A stretch of 32,091 nucleotides of DNA. It comes from Defluviicoccus sp. Lineage in GTDB: Bacteria; Pseudomonadota; Alphaproteobacteria; MPNO01. Made by a program: the position numbers and the translations under genes. The DNA is taken from positions 1-32,091 of the forward strand of contig JAJDVM010000251.1 in assembly GCA_022826125.1 (NCBI GenBank). The letters run 5' to 3'. Positions 1 through 6,837 of this stretch are shown here, in pieces; positions within the stretch are counted from its first letter, which is position 1; every line of letters starts with the position of its first letter. The notes below the pieces were generated by a model. It was not told where the DNA came from and did not search any database. It was given only the letters and a program-made list of their open reading frames with translations.

Positions 1-241
1 CGACGACCGCCGGCCCGATCGCGCGCAGCGCCTCGTGTCCCGCCGCCTCGATCACGATGTCGGGCTCGACGGCGAGCATCGCCTCCGCGTCGTACCACAC
101 CGGCACGCCCGGATCGGTCGCCGGGCGGGAGCGCACCAGAACGCCGTCGAGCAGGTCGATCTCGCCCAATTCGCGCAGCCGGGCGACGATCAGCCGGCCG
201 ATCGCGCCGTAGCCGATCAGCCCGAGCCGCATGTCCGTCAT
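1..241 (-). CDS. Aspartate dehydrogenase-like NAD(P)-dependent enzyme, N-terminal part (runs off the left edge)
   Basis: The visible 80 residues begin MTDMRLGLIGYGAIGR, a Rossmann nucleotide-binding start with a GxGxIG loop, and continue through 'PDIVIEAAGHEALR', a pattern typical of the L-aspartate dehydrogenase (NadX/DUF108) family. Those enzymes interconvert L-aspartate with oxaloacetate or iminoaspartate using NAD(P). The C-terminal catalytic half lies outside the window, so the substrate is not established. The ATG at 241 overlaps the stop of the upstream gene in an ATGA junction (238-241), which implies translational coupling with the diiron oxidase-like gene. A second in-frame ATG three codons later is an alternative start. 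The family call is fairly secure from the N-terminus; another homoserine-dehydrogenase-like oxidoreductase is possible. Confidence 0.72.
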   Translation of the reverse strand, partial: MTDMRLGLIGYGAIGRLIVARLRELGEIDLLDGVLVRSRPATDPGVPVWYDAEAMLAVEPDIVIEAAGHEALRAIGPAVV

Positions 242-966
242 GCCGCCGCATCCATCGCATCGCCCAGTTGGCAGATGCCGTTGAAATAGGTCTCCCAGAC
301 GACGAGGTTGCGGCGGCAGGCCTCCACCACCTCGTCCTCCAGATTCAGCTCCTCGGCGTATTTGGCGACCGTGTTCCAGCCGAGGTCGGAATGCTCGCGG
401 TCGGCCTCGGTGTGGAGGGTGAAGAAGCGTACGTCCTGTTCGCTCAGATCCCAGATTTCCCGCCAGCGTTCGCCCACCATCGCGTTCCAGCCGCGCTCCC
501 GCGCCTCGCCCACGCCGTAGCCCGGCACGTTGACCCGCTCCGAGCAGGTGTTGGCGATCAGTCCGAGCAGCCAGTGGCAGTTCGCCATCAGCCCCATCCA
601 GGCGTCCCAGCAGAGTTGGGTGGTGGGCGTCGGCCTGGCCGCCTGTATCTCCGCCCGGTCCATGCCGATGCGGACGCCGAGATCTTCGAGGATCTGCCAG
701 TGCGGCTCGCCGCCGCCGAACTCGTGGTCGGCGACGATCTCCTGCGAGCAGGCGTGGATGATGTCGAGCTTGATCTCCCAGATCGGGCAGTTGGTCGCGG
801 TCTTGAGCTTGAGGACCGAGTTGCGCTGGCGCGAGTTCAGCCGGTGCTGCAGCACCCAGGCGCGGCAGCGGTTGGGCGTCCATGCGTCCGAGGGAAAGAT
901 CAGGCAGCGCCCGACGAAATCCTCCAGCTCCGCATCGAGTCGTTCGGTTACCGAGTTTCCGGTCAT
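238..966 (-). CDS. Haem-oxygenase-like diiron oxidase (CADD/TenA-like iron-containing redox enzyme)
   Basis: A 242-residue, mostly helical protein. It carries HTEADREH at residues 185-192, the H-x3-D-x2-H ligand motif of the CADD/UndA/SznF-type haem-oxygenase-like diiron oxidases. Further candidate ligands are Glu82 and His89 (E-x6-H) and Glu143, so all six ligands known for Chlamydia CADD can be placed with similar spacing (compared from memory). Such enzymes use O2 for oxidative cleavage, N-oxygenation or decarboxylation of amino-acid-like or fatty substrates. The ATG at 966 follows a GGGGCAGGG purine stretch; an upstream in-frame ATG at 1008 has no better ribosome site. It overlaps the aspartate dehydrogenase-like gene by 4 nt, suggesting the two work together on an amino acid or amine. 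The exact reaction is unknown. Confidence 0.75.
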   Translation of the reverse strand: MTGNSVTERLDAELEDFVGRCLIFPSDAWTPNRCRAWVLQHRLNSRQRNSVLKLKTATNCPIWEIKLDIIHACSQEIVADHEFGGGEPHWQILEDLGVRIGMDRAEIQAARPTPTTQLCWDAWMGLMANCHWLLGLIANTCSERVNVPGYGVGEARERGWNAMVGERWREIWDLSEQDVRFFTLHTEADREHSDLGWNTVAKYAEELNLEDEVVEACRRNLVVWETYFNGICQLGDAMDAAA

Positions 967-1074
967 GCCCTGCCCCATTTTGAACCGCGCCGCCCCAATG
1001 TGGCGCAACGCCGCGCCCGTGTGAATGCGGGGCGTCTCCCATCGTTACGGTCGAAGCGGGTCTCACGTTTCGGA

Positions 1075-1226
1075 GTCTCGCGTTCTCCCCGACAGCATTC
1101 TCCACACGTCATGGCCGGACTTGTTCCGGCCATCCACGCGGCGTATCTCACTCAACGCAACTGGCCGAAGGAGATGCCCGGAACAAGTCCGGGCATGACG
1201 TGTGAAGCGGCACCGCACCGCGAGAC
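1075..1226. repeat. Long imperfect inverted repeat with palindromic arms (alphaproteobacterial-type intergenic repeat)
   Basis: The 31-nt arms 1103-1133 and 1174-1204 are inverted copies differing at two positions. Each arm is itself a hairpin: GGCCGGA/TCCGGCC on the left and CCCGGA/TCCGGG on the right, so both differences preserve pairing within their own arm. A weaker outer pair, GTCTCGCG at 1075-1082 and CGCGAGAC at 1219-1226, extends the symmetry. The arm core reads as 'MAGLVPAIHA' or 'MPGTSPGMT' when conceptually translated, a recurring intergenic palindrome motif of alphaproteobacterial genomes that is often mis-annotated as a small protein. It occupies most of the 295-nt space between the diiron oxidase and antitoxin genes; I see no gene there. 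Confidence 0.8.
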
Positions 1227-1261
1227 ACGGTATTTCCGAACCCGGACACCAGGTGGACACC

Positions 1262-1600
1262 ATGACCAGGACCGTCACTTCGCCCTACGATGTCGCCGAA
1301 CACCTTCGTACGCCGGAGGAAATGGCCGCCTATCTGGAGGCCTCCATCGAGGAAGCCGGGGGCGACGCCGCGTTCATCGCCAAGGCGCTGGGCGACATCG
1401 CCCGCGCAAGGGGCATGTCGCAGGTCGCATCCGATGCCGGCCTGTCGCGCGAGAGCCTCTACAAGGCGCTTTCGGGAGAACGCAATCCAAGTCTGGATAC
1501 GGTTCTGAGGGTGGTCGGCGCCCTGGGCCTCAAGTTGCGCGCCGAACCCGCGTTCGATCCGGTTCCGGCGGCTCGTCATTCCGACCGCGATCGGGCATGA
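1262..1600 (+). CDS. HigA-like helix-turn-helix antitoxin (orphan addiction-module antidote)
   Basis: A 112-residue protein beginning MTRTVTSPYDVAEHLRTPEE. The N-terminal segment through 'AAYLEASIEEAGGDAAFIAKAL' and the following helix-turn-helix ('MSQVASDAGLSRESLYKALS', then 'NPSLDTVLRVVGALGLKL') match the 'putative addiction module antidote protein' family that pairs with RelE/HigB-like RNase toxins. The ATG at 1262 is preceded by AGGTGG at a suitable distance; the in-frame ATG at 1202 falls inside the palindromic repeat and is less likely. The toxin normally sits immediately upstream, but here the space holds only the repeat, and no toxin-like frame is visible on either side. It may act as a stand-alone DNA-binding regulator or be a leftover antitoxin. 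Confidence 0.8.
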   Translation: MTRTVTSPYDVAEHLRTPEEMAAYLEASIEEAGGDAAFIAKALGDIARARGMSQVASDAGLSRESLYKALSGERNPSLDTVLRVVGALGLKLRAEPAFDPVPAARHSDRDRA

Positions 1601-1629
1601 TCGGGCCGGATCAAGGACGGAGGCCCGCC

Positions 1630-2754
1630 ATGGCGTTTCCCGTCGACCCGCCGTTCCGCGCCGAGCATATCGGGAGCCTGGTCCGGCCGCCGGCGGTGCT
1701 TGCCGCGCGGGAGGATTGCGAGGCCGGACGGATCGGCGATGACGAGCTGCGCGCCGTCGAGGACGCGGAGATCGCGAAATCCGTCGCCGCGCAGGCCGCG
1801 CTTGGGCTGCGCTCGGTGAGCGACGGGGAGTTCCGTCGGCGGTCCTATACCGACAGCTTCGGCACCGCCGTCTTCGGCGGCCTCAGGACGGCACGCACCG
1901 ACAATCCCAACTGGTCCTATACCAACCGGGCGGGCGAGACCTCCGACGCCAACGTCTCGGTCGTCGAGGACCGGCTGGTCTGGGAAGGCCCGGCCAATGT
2001 CGAGGATTTCCGCTACCTCGCCTCGGTCGCGCCCGAGGGGTGCGTGCCCAAGATGACGCTGCCGGGCCCGTGCCACATCCATTTCCGCGCCGGGCGCGAC
2101 AATATCGACCGCGCGGCCTATCCCGACCTCGACGCGTTCTGGGCCGACACGATCGACGCCTACGAGAAGGAAATCGCCGCGCTCCACGAAGCCGGCTGCC
2201 GATACATCCAGCTCGACGAGACCTCGATCGCCAAGTTCGGCGACCCGAAGATCCGGCGCGGGCTGGAGGAGCGGGGCGACGACTGGCGCGACCTGCTCGA
2301 CCTCTATGTCGAAATCATCCGGGACGTCGCGGAGCGCACGCCCGGCGACGTCGCGCTCGGGCTTCACCTCTGCCGCGGCAACAAGGCGGGCGCGTGGCAG
2401 GCCGAGGGCGGCTACGACGACGTGGCGGCGAGGCTGTTCCGCGACCTGCCGATCCGGTTCTACTTCCTCGAATACGATTCGCCGCGCGCGGGCGGGTTCG
2501 AGCCGCTCGCCGAGATGCCGGACGACAAGGTGATCGTGCTCGGGCTGGTCTCGACCAAGGTGCGCGAGCTGGAGGACGAGGGCGAGCTGGAGCGCCGGAT
2601 CGAGGAGGCGAGCCGCTACGTTCCCGTCGAACGGCTCTGCCTCTCGCCGCAATGCGGGTTCGCGGGCGACATCGGAGGCACGGGGCTGAGCGCGGTCGAC
2701 CAGGCGGCGAAGCTCGCGCTGGTGGTCGACGTCGTTCGGCGCGTGTGGGGGTGA
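1630..2754 (+). CDS. Cobalamin-independent methionine synthase-like (MetE C-terminal domain) methyltransferase
   Basis: A 374-residue single-domain protein of the MetE-C (UROD/MetE-like TIM barrel) family, about half the length of full MetE because the N-terminal folate-binding barrel is absent. The zinc-thiol site is intact: His246 and Cys248 in GLHLCRGN, Glu281 in FLEYDS, and Cys342 in LSPQCGF. Other family motifs are 'SVSDGEF' and 'YIQLDE'. Stand-alone members transfer methyl or other groups to thiols (homocysteine, or coenzyme M in epoxide metabolism); the acceptor cannot be deduced. The ATG at 1630 has a strong GGACGGAGG site. It lies 29 nt after the antitoxin-like gene and 22 nt before the VOC remnant, so these three may share a transcript. 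Confidence 0.85.
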   Translation: MAFPVDPPFRAEHIGSLVRPPAVLAAREDCEAGRIGDDELRAVEDAEIAKSVAAQAALGLRSVSDGEFRRRSYTDSFGTAVFGGLRTARTDNPNWSYTNRAGETSDANVSVVEDRLVWEGPANVEDFRYLASVAPEGCVPKMTLPGPCHIHFRAGRDNIDRAAYPDLDAFWADTIDAYEKEIAALHEAGCRYIQLDETSIAKFGDPKIRRGLEERGDDWRDLLDLYVEIIRDVAERTPGDVALGLHLCRGNKAGAWQAEGGYDDVAARLFRDLPIRFYFLEYDSPRAGGFEPLAEMPDDKVIVLGLVSTKVRELEDEGELERRIEEASRYVPVERLCLSPQCGFAGDIGGTGLSAVDQAAKLALVVDVVRRVWG

Positions 2755-2776
2755 AGGCCGGGTCAGGGAGGCCGCG

Positions 2777-2909
2777 ATGATAAGAGTCACCGATATCGCT
2801 TACGCGCGGTTCGAAGCCCCCGACCTCGATCCGATGGAGACGTTTCTGGTCGATTTCGGGCTGATCCGCCAGCACCGGGACGACGATACGCTCTAAATGC
2901 GCGGCGCCG
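2777..2909 (+). pseudogene. VOC-family (glyoxalase / extradiol dioxygenase-like) N-terminal remnant
   Basis: An ATG at 2777 with a good GGGAGG site opens a 39-codon frame (MIRVTDIAYARFEAPDLDPM..., ending DDDTL) that stops at TAA 2894-2896. This matches the first strands of vicinal-oxygen-chelate dioxygenases, where the family continues '...TLYMRG'. Here the next codons are TAA ATG CGC GGC, so the expected Tyr codon (TAC/TAT) has become a stop. The M-R-G that follows is still readable to about 2909, after which homology is lost. The rest of the gene is missing: the convergent thiamine-diphosphate enzyme ends at 2952. It is best read as a gene inactivated by nonsense mutation and deletion. Confidence 0.7.
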
Positions 2910-2936
2910 GTCGATATGACGGCGGAAGGGTGCGGC

Positions 2937-2951
2937 GGCGGGAAATCCGCC
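2937..2951. terminator. Short stem-loop between converging units
   Basis: GGCGG (2937-2941) and CCGCC (2947-2951) form a 5-bp stem with loop GAAAT immediately beside the stop codon of the minus-strand thiamine-diphosphate enzyme. There is no T-tract and the stem is short, so it is a weak terminator candidate only. Confidence 0.25.
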
Positions 2952-4649
2952 CTAATCGTCGACCATGACGTTGAGGATCGCCGTCTTGCCTTCCCGCGTG
3001 GCGGCGAGGCCGGCTTCGAGGGCCGCCGGAAGCTCGGCGGGGTCCTCCACCCGCCGGCCGAAGCCGTCGAAGGGGCGCACCAGCTCGGCATAGTCGAGGT
3101 CGGTGATCATGCGGCCGTAGAACAGGTCGTGCTCGGCGGCGACTCCGTCCGGATAGAAGGCGCGGTGCTCCCGCGCCATCGCCGTATAGCCGGTGTTGTT
3201 GACCACCACGACGAGGATCGGCAGCTCCTCGTGGGCCGAGAGCGCGAGGCTCTGGACGACCGGGTTGTACATGAACGAGCCGTCGCCGATCACCGACACC
3301 ACGGTCCGGTCCTTCGCGGCCAGCTTGAGGCCGAGCGCCACGCCCAGCCCCTGGCCGAGCCCGCCGGCGACCCGGAAATAGCTCTGCGGACCCTTGTAGG
3401 GCCGGTGGCGCATCAGGCGCTGGCGGTGGGTGATGGTCTCGTCGGCGTAGATCGCATCGTCCGGCATCGCCTCGCCGAGCGCGTCGAAAAGCGCGATCGG
3501 GTCGATGGTCTTCTTCGCCCGCGCGTCCCTGACGATCTTGCGGTTCGTCGCGGCCAGCGCCTTGTGCGCCTTCGCCCAATGCGCCGCGCGCTCCTCCGTC
3601 GCGCCGTTCTTCGGGCCGGACGCCCGGACCGCCTCGCCCAGCAGGCGGAGCGTCGCCGCGCAGTCGCCTTCGAGGAAGCGGTCGGCCTGGATGTTCTGGT
3701 AGACCATCTCGGCGCGGAACGGGGTCTCGCCGATGGCGACGATATGCGCCCGTTTGGGCCGTCTCGACGGCGGGTTCCACGGCGCGCGCGCCGAGAGCGT
3801 CAGCACCAGGTCGGCCTCGTCCAGCCAGTCCGGCTGACCCACCCCCTGGAACAGGTCATGGTCGCCGGGGAAGTTGCTGTAATCGGACCAGGGCGCATCG
3901 ACCACCGGGATCGCCAGCATCTCGGCGAGCGCGACCAGCGCATCGTAGGCGTCCGGATCGCCGCCCGAGCCTTCCGCGACGATGGCCGGGCGTTCCGCTG
4001 AGATCAGCAGGTCGGCGACCGCCTCGATATCGGAGGCCGGCGGCCGTGTTTTCGGGGCCCGGGGAACGTCGCGGATTTGGTCGGGCGGCGTCCAGTCGGC
4101 GAGCTGGGTCTCGATGGGGACGGTCATGAAGGTCGGCCCCGATGGCGTCCGCTGCGCCATCTCGCCGGCCCGGATGAGCTGTTCGAAGAGCGTCGCGGGG
4201 CTGGATGCCTGGTTCGACCACTTGACCAGCGGCGTGGCGAGGCTGTGCGGCCCGCCCACCACGCTCAGGCTCGACAGCCATTGCGGCCCGGGATGGAACC
4301 CCTCCTGCTCGCCGTAGGTCAGCGCCTCGCCGGCGATCACCACCATCGGGGTGCCCAGGCGCTGCGCCGCGTCGATCCCCATCGAGCCCTGCAGCAGACC
4401 GACGCCGGTATGCAGCATCACCCCCTGCATGCGCCCGGTCATGCCGGTGTAGCCGATGGCGAGATCGACCGCGAGAGTCTCGTGCGCGCAGCTCAGATAG
4501 ACCGGGCCCGGCGTGTTGGACACCTTCTGGCGGGCGAATGCCTCCCACACCGCGCCCCATTCAGAGCCCGGCGAGGCCATGACATAGTCCATGTCGAGGC
4601 ACCGGAACGCCTGCACCACCGCCTCGCCGCCGTCCAGCCTGTTCTTCAT
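2952..4649 (-). CDS. Thiamine-diphosphate-dependent enzyme of the acetolactate synthase/benzoylformate decarboxylase superfamily
   Basis: A 565-residue protein with the standard three-domain layout. The N-terminal PYR domain has the catalytic glutamate in 'CAHETLAVDLA' (Glu57). A central domain follows, then a C-terminal PP domain with the diphosphate-Mg motif GDGSF at 455-459 ending in NN (484-485). Family members decarboxylate 2-oxo acids or form acyloins; the substrate is not readable. The ATG at 4649 has GGAAGGA upstream; the frame stays open further upstream, but that part is antisense to the hydantoinase gene. It is transcribed divergently from the hydantoinase operon, and shared control across the 109-nt gap is plausible. 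No catalytic motif is missing. Confidence 0.85.
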   Translation of the reverse strand: MKNRLDGGEAVVQAFRCLDMDYVMASPGSEWGAVWEAFARQKVSNTPGPVYLSCAHETLAVDLAIGYTGMTGRMQGVMLHTGVGLLQGSMGIDAAQRLGTPMVVIAGEALTYGEQEGFHPGPQWLSSLSVVGGPHSLATPLVKWSNQASSPATLFEQLIRAGEMAQRTPSGPTFMTVPIETQLADWTPPDQIRDVPRAPKTRPPASDIEAVADLLISAERPAIVAEGSGGDPDAYDALVALAEMLAIPVVDAPWSDYSNFPGDHDLFQGVGQPDWLDEADLVLTLSARAPWNPPSRRPKRAHIVAIGETPFRAEMVYQNIQADRFLEGDCAATLRLLGEAVRASGPKNGATEERAAHWAKAHKALAATNRKIVRDARAKKTIDPIALFDALGEAMPDDAIYADETITHRQRLMRHRPYKGPQSYFRVAGGLGQGLGVALGLKLAAKDRTVVSVIGDGSFMYNPVVQSLALSAHEELPILVVVVNNTGYTAMAREHRAFYPDGVAAEHDLFYGRMITDLDYAELVRPFDGFGRRVEDPAELPAALEAGLAATREGKTAILNVMVDD

Positions 4650-4758
4650 CGCGCCGTTCCTTCCGTTCGTCGGGACGGAGCATGGCCACTGTGGGTGGCG
4701 GGCGTCAATCGCTACACTCCGCCCGCGCCGCCGGGCGGGCGGCCAGGGGGTTGTACGG
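4650..4758. promoter_or_regulatory. Divergent promoter region between the ThDP enzyme and the hydantoinase operon
   Basis: This 109-nt region must hold promoters for both directions. On the plus strand TACACT at 4713-4718 is a reasonable -10 hexamer, but no good -35 lies 16-18 nt upstream. A GC-rich inverted segment (CCGCCCGCGCC/GGGCGGGCGG, about 4719-4743) lies between it and the hyuA-like start. Confidence 0.35.
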
Positions 4759-6837
4759 ATGCCGCGTGCGAGGCTCGCCGCCGATGTCGGCGGCACGTTC
4801 ACCGATATCGCCGTCGAGTGGGACGGCGGGCTGGCGACGACCAAGGTGCTGACCACGCCGCGGGCGCCGGAAGAGGGCGTGCTGGCCGGCATCGAACGCG
4901 CGCTCGCGGCGACCGGCCTCGCGCCCGACGCGTTCGATCTCGTCATCCACGGCACCACGCTCGCCACCAACGCGATCATCGAGCGGCGGGGCGCCAAGAC
5001 GGCGCTGCTGGTGACCGAGGGGTTCCGCGACGTGGTCGAGATGGCCTTCGAGAACCGCTTCGAGCAATACGACATCTACATGGACCGGCCCGAGCCGCTG
5101 GTGCCCCGGCATCTGCGGATCGGCGTGAGGGAGCGGATCGACGCGCGGGGCAACGTGCTGATACCGCTGGACCCGGGCGGCCTCGATCCCGTCGTCGAAA
5201 CCCTGAGGGAAGAGGGGATCGAGGCGGTGGCCGTGGGCTTCATCCATGCCTATGTCGACGGACGCCACGAGCGCGCGGTGCGCGACCGGCTCGCCGGGGC
5301 GATGCCGGAGCTTTCGATCACGCTGTCCTCCGAGGTCTCGCCCGAGATCCGCGAATACGAACGCTGGTCGACGGCGGCCGCGAACGCCTACGTCCAGCCC
5401 CTGATGGCGGGCTATATCGCGCGGCTGGAGGAGGCGCTGGACGCACTCGGCTTCGCATGCCCGCTCTACCTGATGACCTCCGGCGGCGGGCTGGCGCGGC
5501 CCGAGACCGGGCGGCGGTTTCCGATCCGTCTCGTCGAGTCGGGGCCGGCCGGCGGGGCGATCCTCGCGGCGCACATCTCGCGGCAATGCGGGCTCGACCG
5601 GGTGCTCTCCTTCGACATGGGCGGAACCACCGCCAAGATCTGCCTGATCGACGACGGCGAGCCGCAGGCGTCGCGCAGCTTCGAGGTCGCCCGCGAGTAC
5701 CGCTTCCTCAAGGGGAGCGGCCTGCCGCTCCGTATCCCCGTCATCGAGATGGTCGAGATCGGCGCGGGCGGCGGCTCGATCGCCCGGGTCGACGCGATGA
5801 AGCGCCTGACGGTCGGCCCGGAGAGCGCCGGCGCCGATCCCGGGCCGGCGTGCTATTCGCGCGGCGGAACCGAGGCGACCGTGACCGACGCCGACGTGAC
5901 GCTCGGCTGGATCGATCCGGGCGGATTCGCCGGCGGCACCATCCCGCTCGATCCCCGGGCCGCGGAGAGGGCCATCGAGGCGGGGCCCGGCGCGGCGCTC
6001 GGTCTCGCCGCGCATGACGGCGCGCACGGGATCGCGGAGGTGGTGGTCGAGAACATGGCCAACGCGGCCCGCGTGCACGCGGTCGAGCGCGGCAAGACGC
6101 TCGGCGACCGCACCCTGATCGCGTTCGGCGGCGCGGCGCCGGTGCATGCGGCGCGGCTCGCCGAGAAACTCGGGATCGAGCGCATCCTGATACCCGGCGC
6201 GGCGGGCGTCGGCTCCGCGGTCGGCTTCCTGCGCGCGCCGGTCGCCTACGAGGTGGTCCGGAGCCAGTATGCGGCGCTCGACGAGACCTTCGATCCGGAC
6301 GCGATCAACGCGCTGCTCGAACGGATGCGGGAAGAGGCGGACGGGATCGTCGCCGCCGCTGCGCCCGGCGCAACGCTGATCCGGACACTCGCCGCCGACA
6401 TGCGCTATCGCGGCCAGGGCCACGAGCTTGCGGTGGGCCTACCCGACGCGCCGCTCGCCCCGGCGTCTCGCGGCGCGCTGATCGAGGCGTTCGAGGCGGC
6501 TTACGCGCGCACCTATTCGCGCACCATCCCGGGGCTGGTCATAGAGGCGATGAACTGGACCCTTCGCGTGGCCGCGGAAACCGATCCGCCGGAGCGCTGC
6601 CCGCCGATGCCGGAGGCGTTCGAGGCCGCACCGTCGGCCGGCCGGGCGTTGTGCGATCCCGCGACGGCCGCGATGGCCGAGGCGCCGGTCTTCCGTCGCG
6701 GCGATCTCGCTCCCGGCGCCTCTGTCGCCGGTCCCGCCGTTATCGCCGAGGACGAGACCACCACGATCGTGCTCGGCTCTTTCGCCGCGTCGATCGATGC
6801 GCTAGGCAATATCCGGATCGCAAGGGAGCCGCGATGA
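4759..6837 (+). CDS. Hydantoinase/oxoprolinase subunit A (HyuA family)
   Basis: A 692-residue ATP-grasping subunit of the HyuA/5-oxoprolinase/acetone-carboxylase-beta family. It has the two ASKHA-fold phosphate motifs, 'ADVGGTFTDIAV' at the N-terminus and 'SFDMGGTTAKICLID' mid-protein, plus 'HGTTLATNAIIERRG', 'GAGGGSIA' and 'GADPGPACYSRGG'. With subunit B such enzymes couple ATP hydrolysis to ring opening of hydantoins, oxoproline or lactams, or to ketone carboxylation. The ATG at 4759 follows a GGGGG stretch; the frame is open upstream to 4591, but that part opposes the divergent gene. Its stop overlaps the next start in ATGA (6834-6837), so A and B are translationally coupled. The substrate within the family is undetermined. 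Confidence 0.9.
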   Translation: MPRARLAADVGGTFTDIAVEWDGGLATTKVLTTPRAPEEGVLAGIERALAATGLAPDAFDLVIHGTTLATNAIIERRGAKTALLVTEGFRDVVEMAFENRFEQYDIYMDRPEPLVPRHLRIGVRERIDARGNVLIPLDPGGLDPVVETLREEGIEAVAVGFIHAYVDGRHERAVRDRLAGAMPELSITLSSEVSPEIREYERWSTAAANAYVQPLMAGYIARLEEALDALGFACPLYLMTSGGGLARPETGRRFPIRLVESGPAGGAILAAHISRQCGLDRVLSFDMGGTTAKICLIDDGEPQASRSFEVAREYRFLKGSGLPLRIPVIEMVEIGAGGGSIARVDAMKRLTVGPESAGADPGPACYSRGGTEATVTDADVTLGWIDPGGFAGGTIPLDPRAAERAIEAGPGAALGLAAHDGAHGIAEVVVENMANAARVHAVERGKTLGDRTLIAFGGAAPVHAARLAEKLGIERILIPGAAGVGSAVGFLRAPVAYEVVRSQYAALDETFDPDAINALLERMREEADGIVAAAAPGATLIRTLAADMRYRGQGHELAVGLPDAPLAPASRGALIEAFEAAYARTYSRTIPGLVIEAMNWTLRVAAETDPPERCPPMPEAFEAAPSAGRALCDPATAAMAEAPVFRRGDLAPGASVAGPAVIAEDETTTIVLGSFAASIDALGNIRIAREPR

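Noticed and set aside
1063-1278. Small minus-strand frames encoding 'MAGTSPAMTC' and similar
   Set aside because: They are translations of the palindromic intergenic repeat, not proteins.
268-2754. An 828-codon plus-strand open frame that includes the methyltransferase as its C-terminal part
   Set aside because: Its first part is antisense to the diiron oxidase gene and crosses the palindromic repeat; only the part from 1630, with its own ribosome site and family similarity, is a real gene.
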